Of a stretch of 64,000 bases of DNA, positions 49,976-64,000 are shown piece by piece. Position 1 is the stretch's first letter. Each line of letters begins with the position of its first letter. The translations under genes were made by a program, and so were the position numbers. This stretch comes from Pempheris klunzingeri (Eukaryota; Chordata; Actinopteri; Acropomatiformes; Pempheridae): contig NC_092012.1 of the NCBI RefSeq assembly GCF_042242105.1, forward strand, positions 9,392,970 through 9,456,969, in the 5' to 3' direction. The notes under the pieces were generated by a model. That model did no database searches. It was not told where the DNA came from and saw only the letters and a program-made list of their open reading frames with translations.

Positions 49976-50880
49976 CACAGCCGTGGCCAGGACGCTGTAC
50001 TCTGGGCCTGGTGGGAAAAGAGATGCTGGTTGAACAGTGTCATAACAAGTATGAAGGAAGAGCAGATACAGGAATGTCCACGCAGCGTTGAGTCGGCATG
50101 AATCAACACGTCTGGAGAAGTATCAGTATCTTTCATGGTCTGTTGCGTTGGGTTTACATGTTTTCATATGATCTATGTTATCTGTTGAAGCTCCTGAAAT
50201 TTAGCTTAATTTGAGCTCCTGAACATTCTATGGTCTCATCTATCAACAGAGTGAATGGTCTTATCAGTGGGTTAAATAAACCAGCGAAGATTAGTGACGC
50301 AGCAGCGAGTCAACAATGTGCTGACTAGGCCAGCACGCAGAGAGCACAAGAGCACACCTGGGTTAGTTTTAGGACAAGGAAAGCTGTCTCGGAACTGTGG
50401 TAATGATTGAAAAATATGCTTGTAATTGCTGATAAGCTCCTTGAATGTTTCAGTAAACTCCTGTTGGCCGCTAAGCTAACCCGTCGATAAACTCTGGCTT
50501 TGTAGTGCAATGTCAAGGGCCGGCGGACTCTTTGAACAATTGTCTTCTCACGGTGCGAAGGGTGTGCGCTGCATCTACAGGGTTCAAAGGAGGCATGTGT
50601 GCGTAAGGACGTGTGACAGAAGAGACAATGGGAGTTTAGGTTGATCGGATCAGATTCAACGTGCAATCAGAGATAATCCATCTGATGATGTACGTTTTGT
50701 TGTTGCCGTTGTTTTTTTTGACTCCGCTGTGAGCATCATCTGCACTTCTGCAGTGTCCATCAGTAGCACAATAAATCACACTAGTCCCACTATGCTGCAC
50801 TGTGGTTGACCCTGAGCTCTGTAAGGTTTTTCCCTGATCGATCAATATAGGGTCACGTTGCTATCTCTGCTATTTACAAT

Positions 50881-51560
50881 CCACAGCCATGCTAGCAGAG
50901 GCTGTCCTCAGGCTAAATGCTAACATGATCATGTGCTGCAGGAATTTTTTGATTGAAGTGCCTGAAATAAGGTCTGTGGTTAACAGACAGATGTGTTATA
51001 AAAAAAGAGGTGGCTAACAAGTGGCAACTTCAGAGGTTGTTGCAGACGTTAACCTACTCACGGGTCCGTCTATACGCTTCCATTTGTGTTTATACTCGCA
51101 ATCTCGCAAACTATTCTAACTCAAACTTTCCAACTTGTAGATTTATCAATTTATCATTTTTTCCAATCACAGTATATCCAAATTGTAATGTAGCTTGGGA
51201 GTGACATTGAATTCATGATGATGTTGTAGTTCATGAAAGTGTTGTTAACTAGTGAAGATTATCTTGCCGAATGCAGTGTCAAAATATCATAAACTTAGAA
51301 CTTTTTTCTGCAATGATCCAAAATCGAAAAAAATCCCATTGGCTTTTTGTCGAGGAAACCCGGACAATGCGAACTTCAGGGTCGGCCTACAAAAATATGT
51401 CACCCCTGCACGCTGTTCAGCAGGTATAATGTTTACCAATCACCATCTTAGTTTAATCTGTTAGCATGCTAATATTTGCTAAGTAGCACCAAACAAAAAG
51501 CGAAGCTAAGGTTGATTGGAATGCCATTAGTTTTGCAGGTATTTGGTCATAACATTTTTT
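50881..51560. repeat. Dispersed repeat with AACATG/TTAGCATG motifs, copy B (broken)
   Basis: The piece at 50881-50945 (CCATGCTAGCAG, GCTAAATGCTAACATGATC) and the piece at 51419-51560 (CAGGTATAATGTTTACC, CACCATCTTAG, TGTTAGCATGCTAATA, GCCATTAGTTTTGCAGG) match consecutive parts of the copies at 2755-3190 and 59605-60065. The roughly 470 bases between them do not match and may be a later insertion. Confidence 0.6.
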
Positions 51561-52935
51561 AGGCAAATTACAATTCTGACCTGATGGCGCAAGATGAAAA
51601 GTAGTGAAAAGTTATGGCAACTGATCAGATAGTTGTTCAAATATGTCGGCCTGTACCAACCAAGTACACAGGAAGTCTTTGGAGTAAATTTCACATAGTG
51701 GACATATCGTATAATTACAACACTGGCATCCTTCATGTGATGCCATTGGCTCCAAAAAACATTTTTCCCGCACACAATCACAGGAGAAGAAGCTGCTCTA
51801 CAAGGGTGGATGAATTCTGTGTGAGTCTAGCACAATGATTCATTTCACAAGCAGAATGTATTTGGTATGATAGCCTTTGGTGTGTCTAGAAGAGCAACAG
51901 AATTAGGCCTGAAGTAAATGTATCCCCATTCAATTTGGCGGAGGGTGAATCTGAAGTTTGTCAGCTCTGCTAACTCTGAGGGGCCCATAGAGCGTGCACA
52001 GTATGTTTCCTCTGGGTAGTTTCTTTATAGCAGGAAGTGGCATTTTGGCTTAATGTGTCACAGGGCAGCTTTCATAGGGATGAACAGAGTCCTGCCTCTC
52101 TGCATGTATGGGACCAGCGTGGTGGACCAGCCGACACATCCGTACCACTGCCATGGCTGAAACATTATTTGTTGACAAATATTTGAGTCATGTCTCTCCA
52201 ATGTGTTATCTTCCATTTAAAGAGCAAGTTGCAATTAACGTCTCAAGTGAAATGTGCCCATACCTACAAACACACCAGGGAAGATATTGTACCTGTGGCG
52301 CACGGGGAGGTGAGAAAGATAAATGCTCATGTTGGGCTGTTGGCAAAGTTGCACTGTAGGTGCACTGTGACCTACCGACTAGATAAACAGTCCTGGAGCC
52401 TCAGGAGCCCCAAAATCCCAACATTGTCTGCATGTCAGTTAAGTTGCAACTTGATTAAACATTTGTTTAGGATCTTGCATCACTGAAGTTTAACATCAAC
52501 AGGTTTTGCATTAGGCCTATATAAAGTCATTTATCAAGGCCTTAATCATTTTGGTTCGTTTTCCATTACATTTTATCTTCTTTATATGAGCCCAGCAAGA
52601 AATGTTCACAATGACCCCCATACTGATTAATCCAGCCACATATCATCACATATTCATCATAAAAACGTCCAAATATTAGCTTTTAATAATTAACTTTCCA
52701 ATTACTGCATCCAGTCATACTAACATACTTACGAACAGGCTCACACATTTTTGGGAATAACATTTTCAAAGAATTTAAGGTGGGTTTTTTTTGCTGTTTT
52801 TAACATAGAGATGACTAGTGATGGACTATTGCGGCTCATATGCACACACACAGCACCATTTGGTGTCCTCAAGGAGGACGCACAGTGGGCACAGAGCTGC
52901 TCAGAGTCACACTGGAGGCAGGAGCGCAGTTTCAG
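51561..52935. other. Intergenic DNA, no gene seen
   Basis: No coding potential. ORFs at 51614, 52108 and 52190 have no recognisable domain or splice context. Confidence 0.4.
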
Positions 52936-52939
52936 GCAA

Positions 52940-53115
52940 CGATTCAATTTAATTTGTGCGCCTCTGTCAACAGGCCCTGGTGACGGATTTTCCCGAGGCC
53001 TGGCTATTTAAATTACCTTCAAATCATAAAAGCACCGAAACGAGGCTTCGCAGGGGTCGAAAGCAGCGCTGATTTCCTTGGAGCAAATTACCTCTATATC
53101 AGCGCAGGAGACAGG
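52940..53115. promoter_or_regulatory. Candidate conserved noncoding element
   Basis: TTCAATTTAATTTGTGCG, GGCTATTTAAATTACC, AATCATAAAAGC and GCAAATTACC in GC-balanced unique DNA about 2 kb upstream of the MNX gene. Confidence 0.3.
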
Positions 53116-53504
53116 CAGTAATCTGCCTGGTAGAGAGCTGAGGGTGAGAGACATTGGGCTGTACTGGTGGAAGGAGAGAGAGAGGGGGAGGGTGAAGGGG
53201 TGGTGGGGGGGCGGACCTGCAGGACCGCTCCAATTTTCTGGAGGTCAACTACACGCGCGGAAAAACGCGCGCACACACATGCACCAGCCAATTGAATATC
53301 ATGAGTGGGGGTCTGGAAAGGAATTCATATCTGCAGAATGGATTTAAATGTCCTCAGACACACAGATTTAGAGCTGTTTGGGTGGAGGCTGGAGCTGCAT
53401 TTTGGATTAGACTGTAACACAGTGACACATAAAACAAAGACAGTCCTGATGCCACTTTTACATTTGAGAAGCACATTTTTTGCATTAAAAAAACAACCTT
53501 AGAT

Positions 53505-53663
53505 AATTAATCGATTATCAAAAATTGTTGTCGATTAATTCCATCTCATCAATTAATCACCCAATGTTTCAGCTCTGTTGTCTGAGACGCATCTGGTAGA
53601 CAGGTAGGGGGGAAGAAGGCTGTCCAGCACATGCAGATCTTTTATTTTATTTTATTTTATTTT
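53505..53663. repeat. ATCGATTA-rich repeat fragment and (TTTTA)n run
   Basis: 53505-53580 has TTAATCGATTATCAAAAA and TCGATTAATTCC, resembling the AT-palindromic part of fish GGCTGCAACTAA repeats. 53641-53663 is a TTTTA pentanucleotide run. Confidence 0.6.
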
Positions 53664-53989
53664 GTCCTATTACTAAAAACTCGCTGGGTGTAGGCCTCCG
53701 GTGTTACAGCATGTTTCTGCTCAGCATATTCAAGTTTGATTTGGCTACTTTTAGGCCAACAAATAAGTAAATTCTGAATAGATAGAAGATTCAGTATTTC
53801 AGGAAATAAAATAAAATTTACATACAAATTTGATAAACATTTCAAACAGTGTTTGAAAATCTTTAATTAAAGTGTATAGATGCTTTTATATTGATAGGTT
53901 GTTGCCTATGGCCCTGTCTGAATTTTTTACTCTTTTTTTTTAAACATTTAATCCTCATGTTGAGGAGCATCACTGGCCCTACGTATTCT

Positions 53990-55111
53990 CATTAATTAAA
54001 GGAATGCGTCTTAATTCACATTCTAACAAACTGACTGTATCTGCAGGTCAATTAGACGAGGTTTATCAGTGCAATACCAGTGTGAGTGTGTCAGACTCCA
54101 CCTCAGCTGATGCACCTCGCTTTTCTGGTCTTAAAATAGCGTTAGTCCACCTTAAACAGATGGTTAATTAACTTATATCCTCTTCGGCCAAGTCGTTACA
54201 CTTCTATACGGTTTGTGTGCAATTCTTAATCGTAAACTTTAATCGCATCGGTGTGGCCTCGGTATGGGGACGAAGCAAGTCATTAATATTAATGATTTAA
54301 ATACTGGACACATTGTTGTTGTTTTTCAAGCAGAAGTACCCAATAACCTCGGGACGGCTGAAAAACAGCCAATATTTGGTGCTAAGGTGCGGAGGAGGTT
54401 TTCAGCGATTAGTTTGGACAATCAGAGAGGTGTATGTAATTCTTTGTTTATGGCAAGGTGGCTGCAATCCGCGGACAGTCTGAGGAGCTGGCAGTAAGAT
54501 AGATACTGAAAATACAATTTCCTAATCTTCTAATGTACCTCCGCGCTTTGATGCAGTTGAAGGTGTTTGCAGGCGGGACAGGGGTTGGACATTACCTCAC
54601 TCTGAATGCTTTCTGGGGGGAGAAACGAGCGAGTAATTAGCTGATTAGAGGCCCGTCAAAGCAGCTCAGCCTCCAGCCAATCCCGGCTCACACCGGCCTG
54701 CAGGGGTGGAGGAGGACTGCTAATGGAGTGGGGACACACACCTCTGTAGTTTGTGAAGTTAGTGTTAAACAACGCAAAGCGGACGCAATGTTGCAGAGTG
54801 ACACGATTAGGTTCATTTCAAGGGGACAGTTGGAGGGACGCACATCTAAATGTTAGTCATTTTGGAGTGAGTCAGAATTACTTTTCTAAAGACATTAGTC
54901 GTTAAGGTGCAAGATTATAGTGTGTTCTTTTGTTTTTGAATAGCATATATCTTGTGCTGATCCGTCCAGGCTGATCTTTTGAAAAGAAAAGGAGAACATA
55001 TGAGTTTGTGACTGGAGGAGGCTCCGCTGTCTGCGCTCTGACGCGCGGCACAGGTGCGCACTCGCCAAACTCGCCGCGTCTGATTTTTCTAAGACTCTAA
55101 GTGAAGCCGTC
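53990..55111 (+). promoter_or_regulatory. Presumed promoter and 5' flank of the MNX gene
   Basis: The DNA just upstream of the start is GC-rich with CpGs (55010-55110). Farther out lie unique blocks with homeodomain cores: GTTAATTAAC (54163), ATTAATATTAATG, GAGTAATTAGCTGATTAG (54630) and a CCAATCCCGG box (54676). Promoter assignment is by position. Confidence 0.4.
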
Positions 55112-58679
<3,568 letters not shown>

Positions 58680-59430
58680 AAAGATCCCCAGGAAACACCA
58701 GTCTGAGACATTATACTGGGACATTTCTGTGTTTGTGGTCGCTAGAGAAGACAGTTTCAAACCTACAGATCCCTGTGTGGTCTGCTCTGCGGCTGTTTAT
58801 GTGCTCCAAGCTGGACATTTGTTGGAGCCACTGATTATTCTCACAGCTACCGAACACACACCAGGATTATGACACAAATATACTGTATAAACTATCTGTG
58901 AATAAACTCCTCTTTAAGTACTGTACGTTTCGTAGCATGCTGAAAAAAAGATGCTCATTGCCTCCCAAAATTTTTGCTTTTTTCATGAGTATCCGTCAGT
59001 CTGCTCATCTTGCCTTTGCTCCATCCACTGACAGCTGGAGTTCGACCCAGTTAACACACACAGCTACATGAATGATGGCCAAGCGAACTTCAGACAGCGG
59101 GAGAATGTAGAGTAGGTGAAGTGTTGTTGTGATGCTGTGACTGAAGAAACAGAAATGCAAGCTTAGAAACATCTGCTGCTCCAGATGTTTCTGGACAAAC
59201 ACTTTGCAGAACATCCCATGTACGCCATTGACTTTTGTGCATTTTATGTGAATATTGATGGGGGTTTTGTCTGTTTGTTTTTTGATGATGTTTATGAATT
59301 TGTTCTTGTCACTTACATGTAAATTAACTTAATTTATTTGAATGACTGCAAAGATGAATCATACATGTATTTATCTGAAACTTGTTTGTGGTGTAACTGA
59401 AACAGCCAAAAAAGAAATAAAAAAAAAAGC
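58680..59430 (+). other. MNX gene 3' UTR
   Basis: Two AATAAA signals are present: about 58901 (GTGAATAAACTCC) and 59416-59421 (GAAATAAAAAAAA). Either could end the transcript; the second is followed by an A-rich run and AT-rich DNA. Confidence 0.5.
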
Positions 59431-59604
59431 TGAGAAATGAATGAATTTCCGATCAGTGATTGGTGTTTTTTTTAAAATAGTGATAACAAAAAATGTTATT
59501 ATGGGAACAGCACGTAAAACGCAGCCAGTATTAATGAGGCATTAGATAAATTTCAACTGGCCCCAAGGTCAAAAGGAACTTTCATTTTTTTAATGATAAT
59601 AATG

Positions 59605-60065
59605 ACGATATGAGCTAAATGCTCACATTAGCATGCTAACACGCTAACAATGATAACGCTAACATGCTGACATTTAGCAGGAATAATGTTTAGCATGTTC
59701 ACCATCTTAGCTTAGCATGTTAGCATGCAACCATGGTCTAATTATCACTAAGTCCCAAGTCCAGCTATGGCTGGTGGAAATCTCATTTGTTTTGCAGGAG
59801 TTTGTAAGTGAACTTATAATTCATCCAGAAGGGGAAATTAATGTATGTGCTTAGTTTCATAGCAATTCATCCAGTAGTTGTCGAGATATTTCCGTTGGAA
59901 CCACAAATGTCAAACTGCTCTACAGGAAAAGTCAGGGATCACCAGCGTCATTAGGATTCATCCTCAGGGGAACATGAATGCTGGAACAAATTTTCATGGC
60001 AAACCAGTAGTTGTTGGGATAATTTAGTCTGGACTAAAGTGGTGGACCAAACGATGCTGACATCA
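59605..60065. repeat. Dispersed repeat with AACATGCTGA/TTTAGCA motifs, copy C
   Basis: Best-preserved copy: tandem GCTAACA units, ACATGCTGACATTTAGCAGG, GTTCACCATCTTAGC, TTGTTTTGCAGG, ATAATTCATCC, GTAGTTGTCGAGATATTTCC, GTCATTAGGATTCATCC, GGTGGACCAAACGATGCTGAC. Confidence 0.8.
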
Positions 60066-60279
60066 AAAATCAAGAAATACAACAAAGGCCTGTGTAAATA
60101 TGACTCACAGGAAAACGCTCCATGTTTTCACTAACAAACCAACATAATGGAGAAAAAAGAGACACTTTGTGTGTTCACATCTCCTTCAGTGCCTTCCTGT
60201 TCGTCCACAGCCACCGCCCTGCGTCTGCTAGCAAAGCAAAGCAAAAACTCACTTCACAGTTTTAATTTATTGCAAAGGC

Positions 60280-60625
60280 TCTCGGATATTAATTACTCGG
60301 TGGGGTTTACTGATGGCCAAATAATTAAGTTAATGAAGAGGGAGTAAAGCAATCAAAAGCCTGATGGTGATGTCACACGGGCCCATTTTAATTTCCAAGA
60401 GCAACGGCATGATGAGTGTGTGTAACTGCGGTGGGGCGTTTTATTGGGCAGCCATGTAGGGGTTGTGATTAAAGAGCAGATTGGAGGACATGCGGTATGG
60501 TGTCATTTAGCCCCCTCTCACACCACAGTCACATGTTTATATAGTGATTAAATGCATTCTTAACTGGCTGGACAGGCACCAGCCCTGTGCAATAATTGGA
60601 GGTGCCTTTAGAGGGACTTTTAGCA
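60280..60625. promoter_or_regulatory. Candidate conserved noncoding element
   Basis: GGATATTAATTACTCGG, CCAAATAATTAAGTTAATG, CATTTTAATTTCC, TTTTATTGGGCAGCC and GTGCAATAATTGG in unique, composition-balanced DNA about 1.6 kb past the MNX stop. Confidence 0.3.
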
Positions 60626-61799
60626 GAGACTTTTGTTGCGGTTACTAGCAAAAGCTGAATCATGTAGGCCTCAGGCCCAAATTTTATTAAGGTTTTAGGA
60701 CTTCCACTTAAGCATTAAAAACAATGAAATTGAAAAAGCAATGCATTTCACAAGTCCTGGTCCTGATTGTCCCGCTGACATTAATTACAACTGAAAAGCC
60801 ACCGAGACAAGAACCATAAGTCAGTACACTTTAAAAAACTGTAAACCATATGAAAGTAATCTACAAGAGACCTGAACTAGATTAGAGGTTTAGCACAGTG
60901 ATGGCTCTGGTATCTGAAGGTTTGAGCAAATACAGTGGTGTGCTATCATTTAAATCTAACATGCAATGATGTTCATATGCATTTCTGGCTATATGTGCAT
61001 CACTTACAGTTGATGTCTCATTTTATTCCATCTATCAATATTATGCAGTTCATAAGCAAAGAAAGATTAAAAATCATGTCAGTTGTCAGTTCTGTAGCCT
61101 AAAATCACAAATTAGGATTTAATCTACACTGCCATTTTTTAAAAATCATACTCTTTTGAATGCTTTTATTTTGATAGTTGTTACCAAACGAGGTACCACC
61201 ATAGTATTTATTCAGTTGAGGTCACAAATTTTGTGATTTCGCTGTTGGTGAAATTTGTGACTTTGTCAAACTCTATGAAAAAGACCAAAGTGTCGACCAA
61301 ATATATTTGCAGGTGAGGTGTTAAAGCGCTCTGCACACACACAAAACGGTACTACACTTTGTAATGTATGTGCTATCAAATTTTCATATCTGGTATCTGA
61401 ATGTTTAGGGTCACAATTTTTATTTATTGGTTATTTTTGTTTAAAATGTCAGGCTTTGTGACTTTAAGCACTGTTGGATGCAACGTTTGGCAACAGTGAC
61501 CAAAATAAAGCATGCAATAAAGTATTATAAAAATGTTTAATTAAGCTGAAACTCCCTTTCGCCCTCTATCAAGGGCTTAAAAAAGGAAAATAAAAGATTA
61601 GGCAGAGCAACAGAAGTATGAGACACTGATGATCCACATAAGAAACGAAGTTCTGGTGTGACTTTGGTTGCAGTTCAGGAGCTAAACATACAGTTGTTGA
61701 TGTGACAGCACAGCTTTAACCAACCTGGTTAATGTCTATCACTAACAGCTCATTAATGTGAGAGCTGCAAACCCATGCAGGACTCTCCGTTCAATTCAC
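60626..61799. other. Intergenic DNA, no gene seen
   Basis: AT-rich, without ORF or clear repeat. Confidence 0.4.
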
Positions 61800-62235
61800 C
61801 AAACCAACGCTTCCAGTTACGCATTTAACTTCTTCCACTGAACTTTCCAGCCTTGATTTAAAAGGGGCGAGTATAATACATAACGAGCTTGCGGACTGAA
61901 CCTCTATCAAACTGCAGCTTTTAATTTGGCTGATGAAAAGTCATGCGAATCAATAGGAGCTCATTTACTTGTGTGACTTGTCAGCTGCCATGACAAATGC
62001 CATTTGGCCTGTTTTATGACACAGGCCCCTCTGACACAGTACAAAAATCACAGCTAATTGATAAGGCAGTGGAGCAATATATGGAGGTCATTGATTCTGT
62101 TTCTCTTCTAATTTAATCTGAATCCACCAGTCATGTTGATTAAAAATTCCTCGCGTAAATTACAGTCACTGCTGATAATGCTGTCAGTTTTTTTTTGTTT
62201 TTTTCAGCAGCCAGCTCAGACAAAAGTGCTGACGG
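61800..62235. promoter_or_regulatory. Candidate conserved noncoding element
   Basis: Unique DNA with GCTTTTAATTTGGCTG, GTCATGCGAATCAATAGG (a POU-like ATGCGAAT), CAGCTAATTGATAAGG, TCTAATTTAATC and GTTGATTAAAAATTCC. Strong enhancer-like texture, conservation untested. Confidence 0.35.
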
Positions 62236-64000
62236 CCTCCCTGCCTCTGTCTTATTTTAACCAATAATGCATAGTGAGCCTGTGTCTTTCTATAAAAATG
62301 TTTCACTGTCTATTGAATCACTCAAGTCACCCCTGAGATGTCAGCTGGGCCCTCAGACACAGAGCTGTTACCAGAAACTCCCATTTTCATAGTTAGACAA
62401 ATAAATCGGCCTCTTTTTTTTTTTTTTTTTTTCCTTTGCTGGATTGTAAATCAGGCAGCCCTTAAAATATTTACACCCTGTAGTTTAATCAATCAGCAAA
62501 ATGTCGGGCTCATTACGTAAATATGAACAGATTGTGCGATCTTTTAACGTAATCACACGTATTGGTGCAGGTTTGCCCGGACCCTGTCCTGTCACTTAAC
62601 TAATGGGCGAGTCGGGGAGTGACTGACGGGCCTCAATAAATTCACATCTGTCCGAGTCAAAGCGCTGTTCCAAAGCACGGAAAAGGCACCGTTTTTTCGC
62701 CAATAAAGTTTATTGAAAGGCGTGGCCACGGGGGGGGGGATGCGTTCATGAGCGTCATTTATTGTTGCAGGAAATGTGTGTTACAGGTGTTTCACCAGTT
62801 ATGGCGGACACGCGTGGACGCGTTAGCGGCGCGTCTTTGGCGTCTGTGTGACCTTCAGTCCTGCTGATCAGGGACCAGATCTGACCTGCAAACAATAGAA
62901 AATACTTAACACTGGAGTCTGGGTCCTCTTGTTCTAGTCTGAATAAATTACATCAATAATAATAATAATAATGATAGTATTGATGATGATAATAAGACAC
63001 CAAACAGCAGCGCATTTTCAGATAATCAAGTCAATAATTAATATTGGTTGTTGGTGGTGAAACATTCGTGATCAGGGCCTCAAAATATCAGAAATAGAAA
63101 TTGAGCAGTGACTCGAAAGTTCAGCCACATCTCTGCACACGTATTTCACTCTGCCTGTATTTTCCTTGAAGTTTAAATGCGGAGGAATAAAAAAATATGG
63201 ACCTAAATATGATATTTTGCGCAAATGTCTCCAAACATTTACAGAGCAGACTTGTGTACCGACAAGCTCCATGTTTGCCCTCTTGTGGCAAAATAAAAGA
63301 AGACACGTCGCCTGAGTTTGATCCGGGGATGGATTTAAACTAAGAGGAGAACATGTTGAAGTGGTAGGTATTGATGTCCATGTGGATCCTTAAACAGGCT
63401 GTTTCTGCAGCTTTTAGTTCCCTCTTCAGTTATAAACGAAAAAGACATAATGCTTTTGTGAACCTTAAGTGCTGGAGGATGACTTAGGGAACAACGATAA
63501 AGTATTTTCATGGACAAAAACAATATTTTTCATGCAGACTCTGCAATACTGGGTGAAAATGGGTGCAAGTTATGACTACAAAAATCATACATAGTTGATT
63601 TTATGTTGCACACCTATTCTGATAGCTATCTTGTATTTTTTATTTTTTTTACATAAATACGTTGGAAAAAAGGAGAACTCCTGCTCACAGTCTTCTTACG
63701 TGCAAACGTTGCGACATTTCATCAAGAAACATGAGATAACAGGTGAGCTGATGAAGGTCTAGAGGCTGATGTGTTGTACAACAAAGGTTTTTGCAAGTAA
63801 GCAGACAGTGTGCAGAAGTTCTCCTTTTTTCCTCTCTTGCTTTTGGACATTTTCTCCTCTGTTCACAAAAATCTTAACGTGTGCATGAACCTTTTTAGTC
63901 ACATAAAAAAGTTACATAAAATTTTGGCATGTTTTTCAACAGCTTCCATAATGTGAGCAGTGACTCCAAATCAGTAGCAGAAATTATAACTACACGAGCC
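62236..64000. other. Intergenic tail of the window
   Basis: A poly-T run lies near 62411-62432, an ATAAT-type microsatellite at 62950-62980, and a perfect inverted motif CAATAAA-G-TTTATTG at 62701-62715. The remainder is noncoding, and minus-strand ORFs at 63072-63523 show no domain. Confidence 0.4.

Overview
The window is nuclear DNA from a ray-finned fish, probably a percomorph. The genes are split into short exons with GT-AG introns, microsatellites and teleost-type dispersed repeats are common, and the gene content is vertebrate: IL-1 receptor family genes, pcnp, stk16 and an MNX homeobox gene. There is no prokaryotic, viral or CRISPR content. Exon models below were built by hand from splice sites, reading phase and remembered family features; no alignment or database search was run.

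Layout. (1) 1-2.2 kb: a dispersed (AATCAG)n-headed repeat, a complete short hAT transposon with terminal inverted repeats and an 8-bp target duplication, and a pentanucleotide satellite. (2) 2.3-12.7 kb: two tandem plus-strand IL-18 receptor 1-like genes (three Ig domains, one membrane helix, a TIR domain). Copy 2 is a complete 535-codon model. Copy 1 has no visible leader exon, has lost one splice donor, carries a stop where the donor was lost, and has Arg for Pro in the TIR BB loop. (3) 15.8-22.1 kb: il18rap, a complete 12-exon model of 602 residues. The receptor and accessory-chain genes for IL-18 are thus side by side, as in mammals. (4) 23.7-25.5 kb: pcnp on the minus strand, tail-to-tail with il18rap and head-to-head with stk16. 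(5) 26.6-31.4 kb: stk16, seven coding exons, 305 residues, with intact kinase motifs and lipidation site. (6) 31.4-55.1 kb: a gene-poor stretch with microsatellites, old repeats and several unique TAATTA-rich segments that look like candidate enhancers. (7) 55.1-58.7 kb: an MNX homeobox gene, best fitting mnx2 (MNR2 type), three exons, 327 residues. (8) 58.7-64 kb: its 3' UTR and more noncoding DNA with a repeat copy and two further enhancer-like segments.

The first three genes should act together: an IL-18R1-like chain binds ligand and IL18RAP completes the signalling complex through paired TIR domains. pcnp and stk16 are housekeeping-type genes sharing an upstream region. The MNX gene is a developmental regulator and probably explains the large noncoding flanks. 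The most notable signals are the decaying or altered first IL18R1-like copy, the patchwork similarity between the two copies (suggesting gene conversion), the intact hAT element, and a 242-bp unbroken alternating purine-pyrimidine tract.
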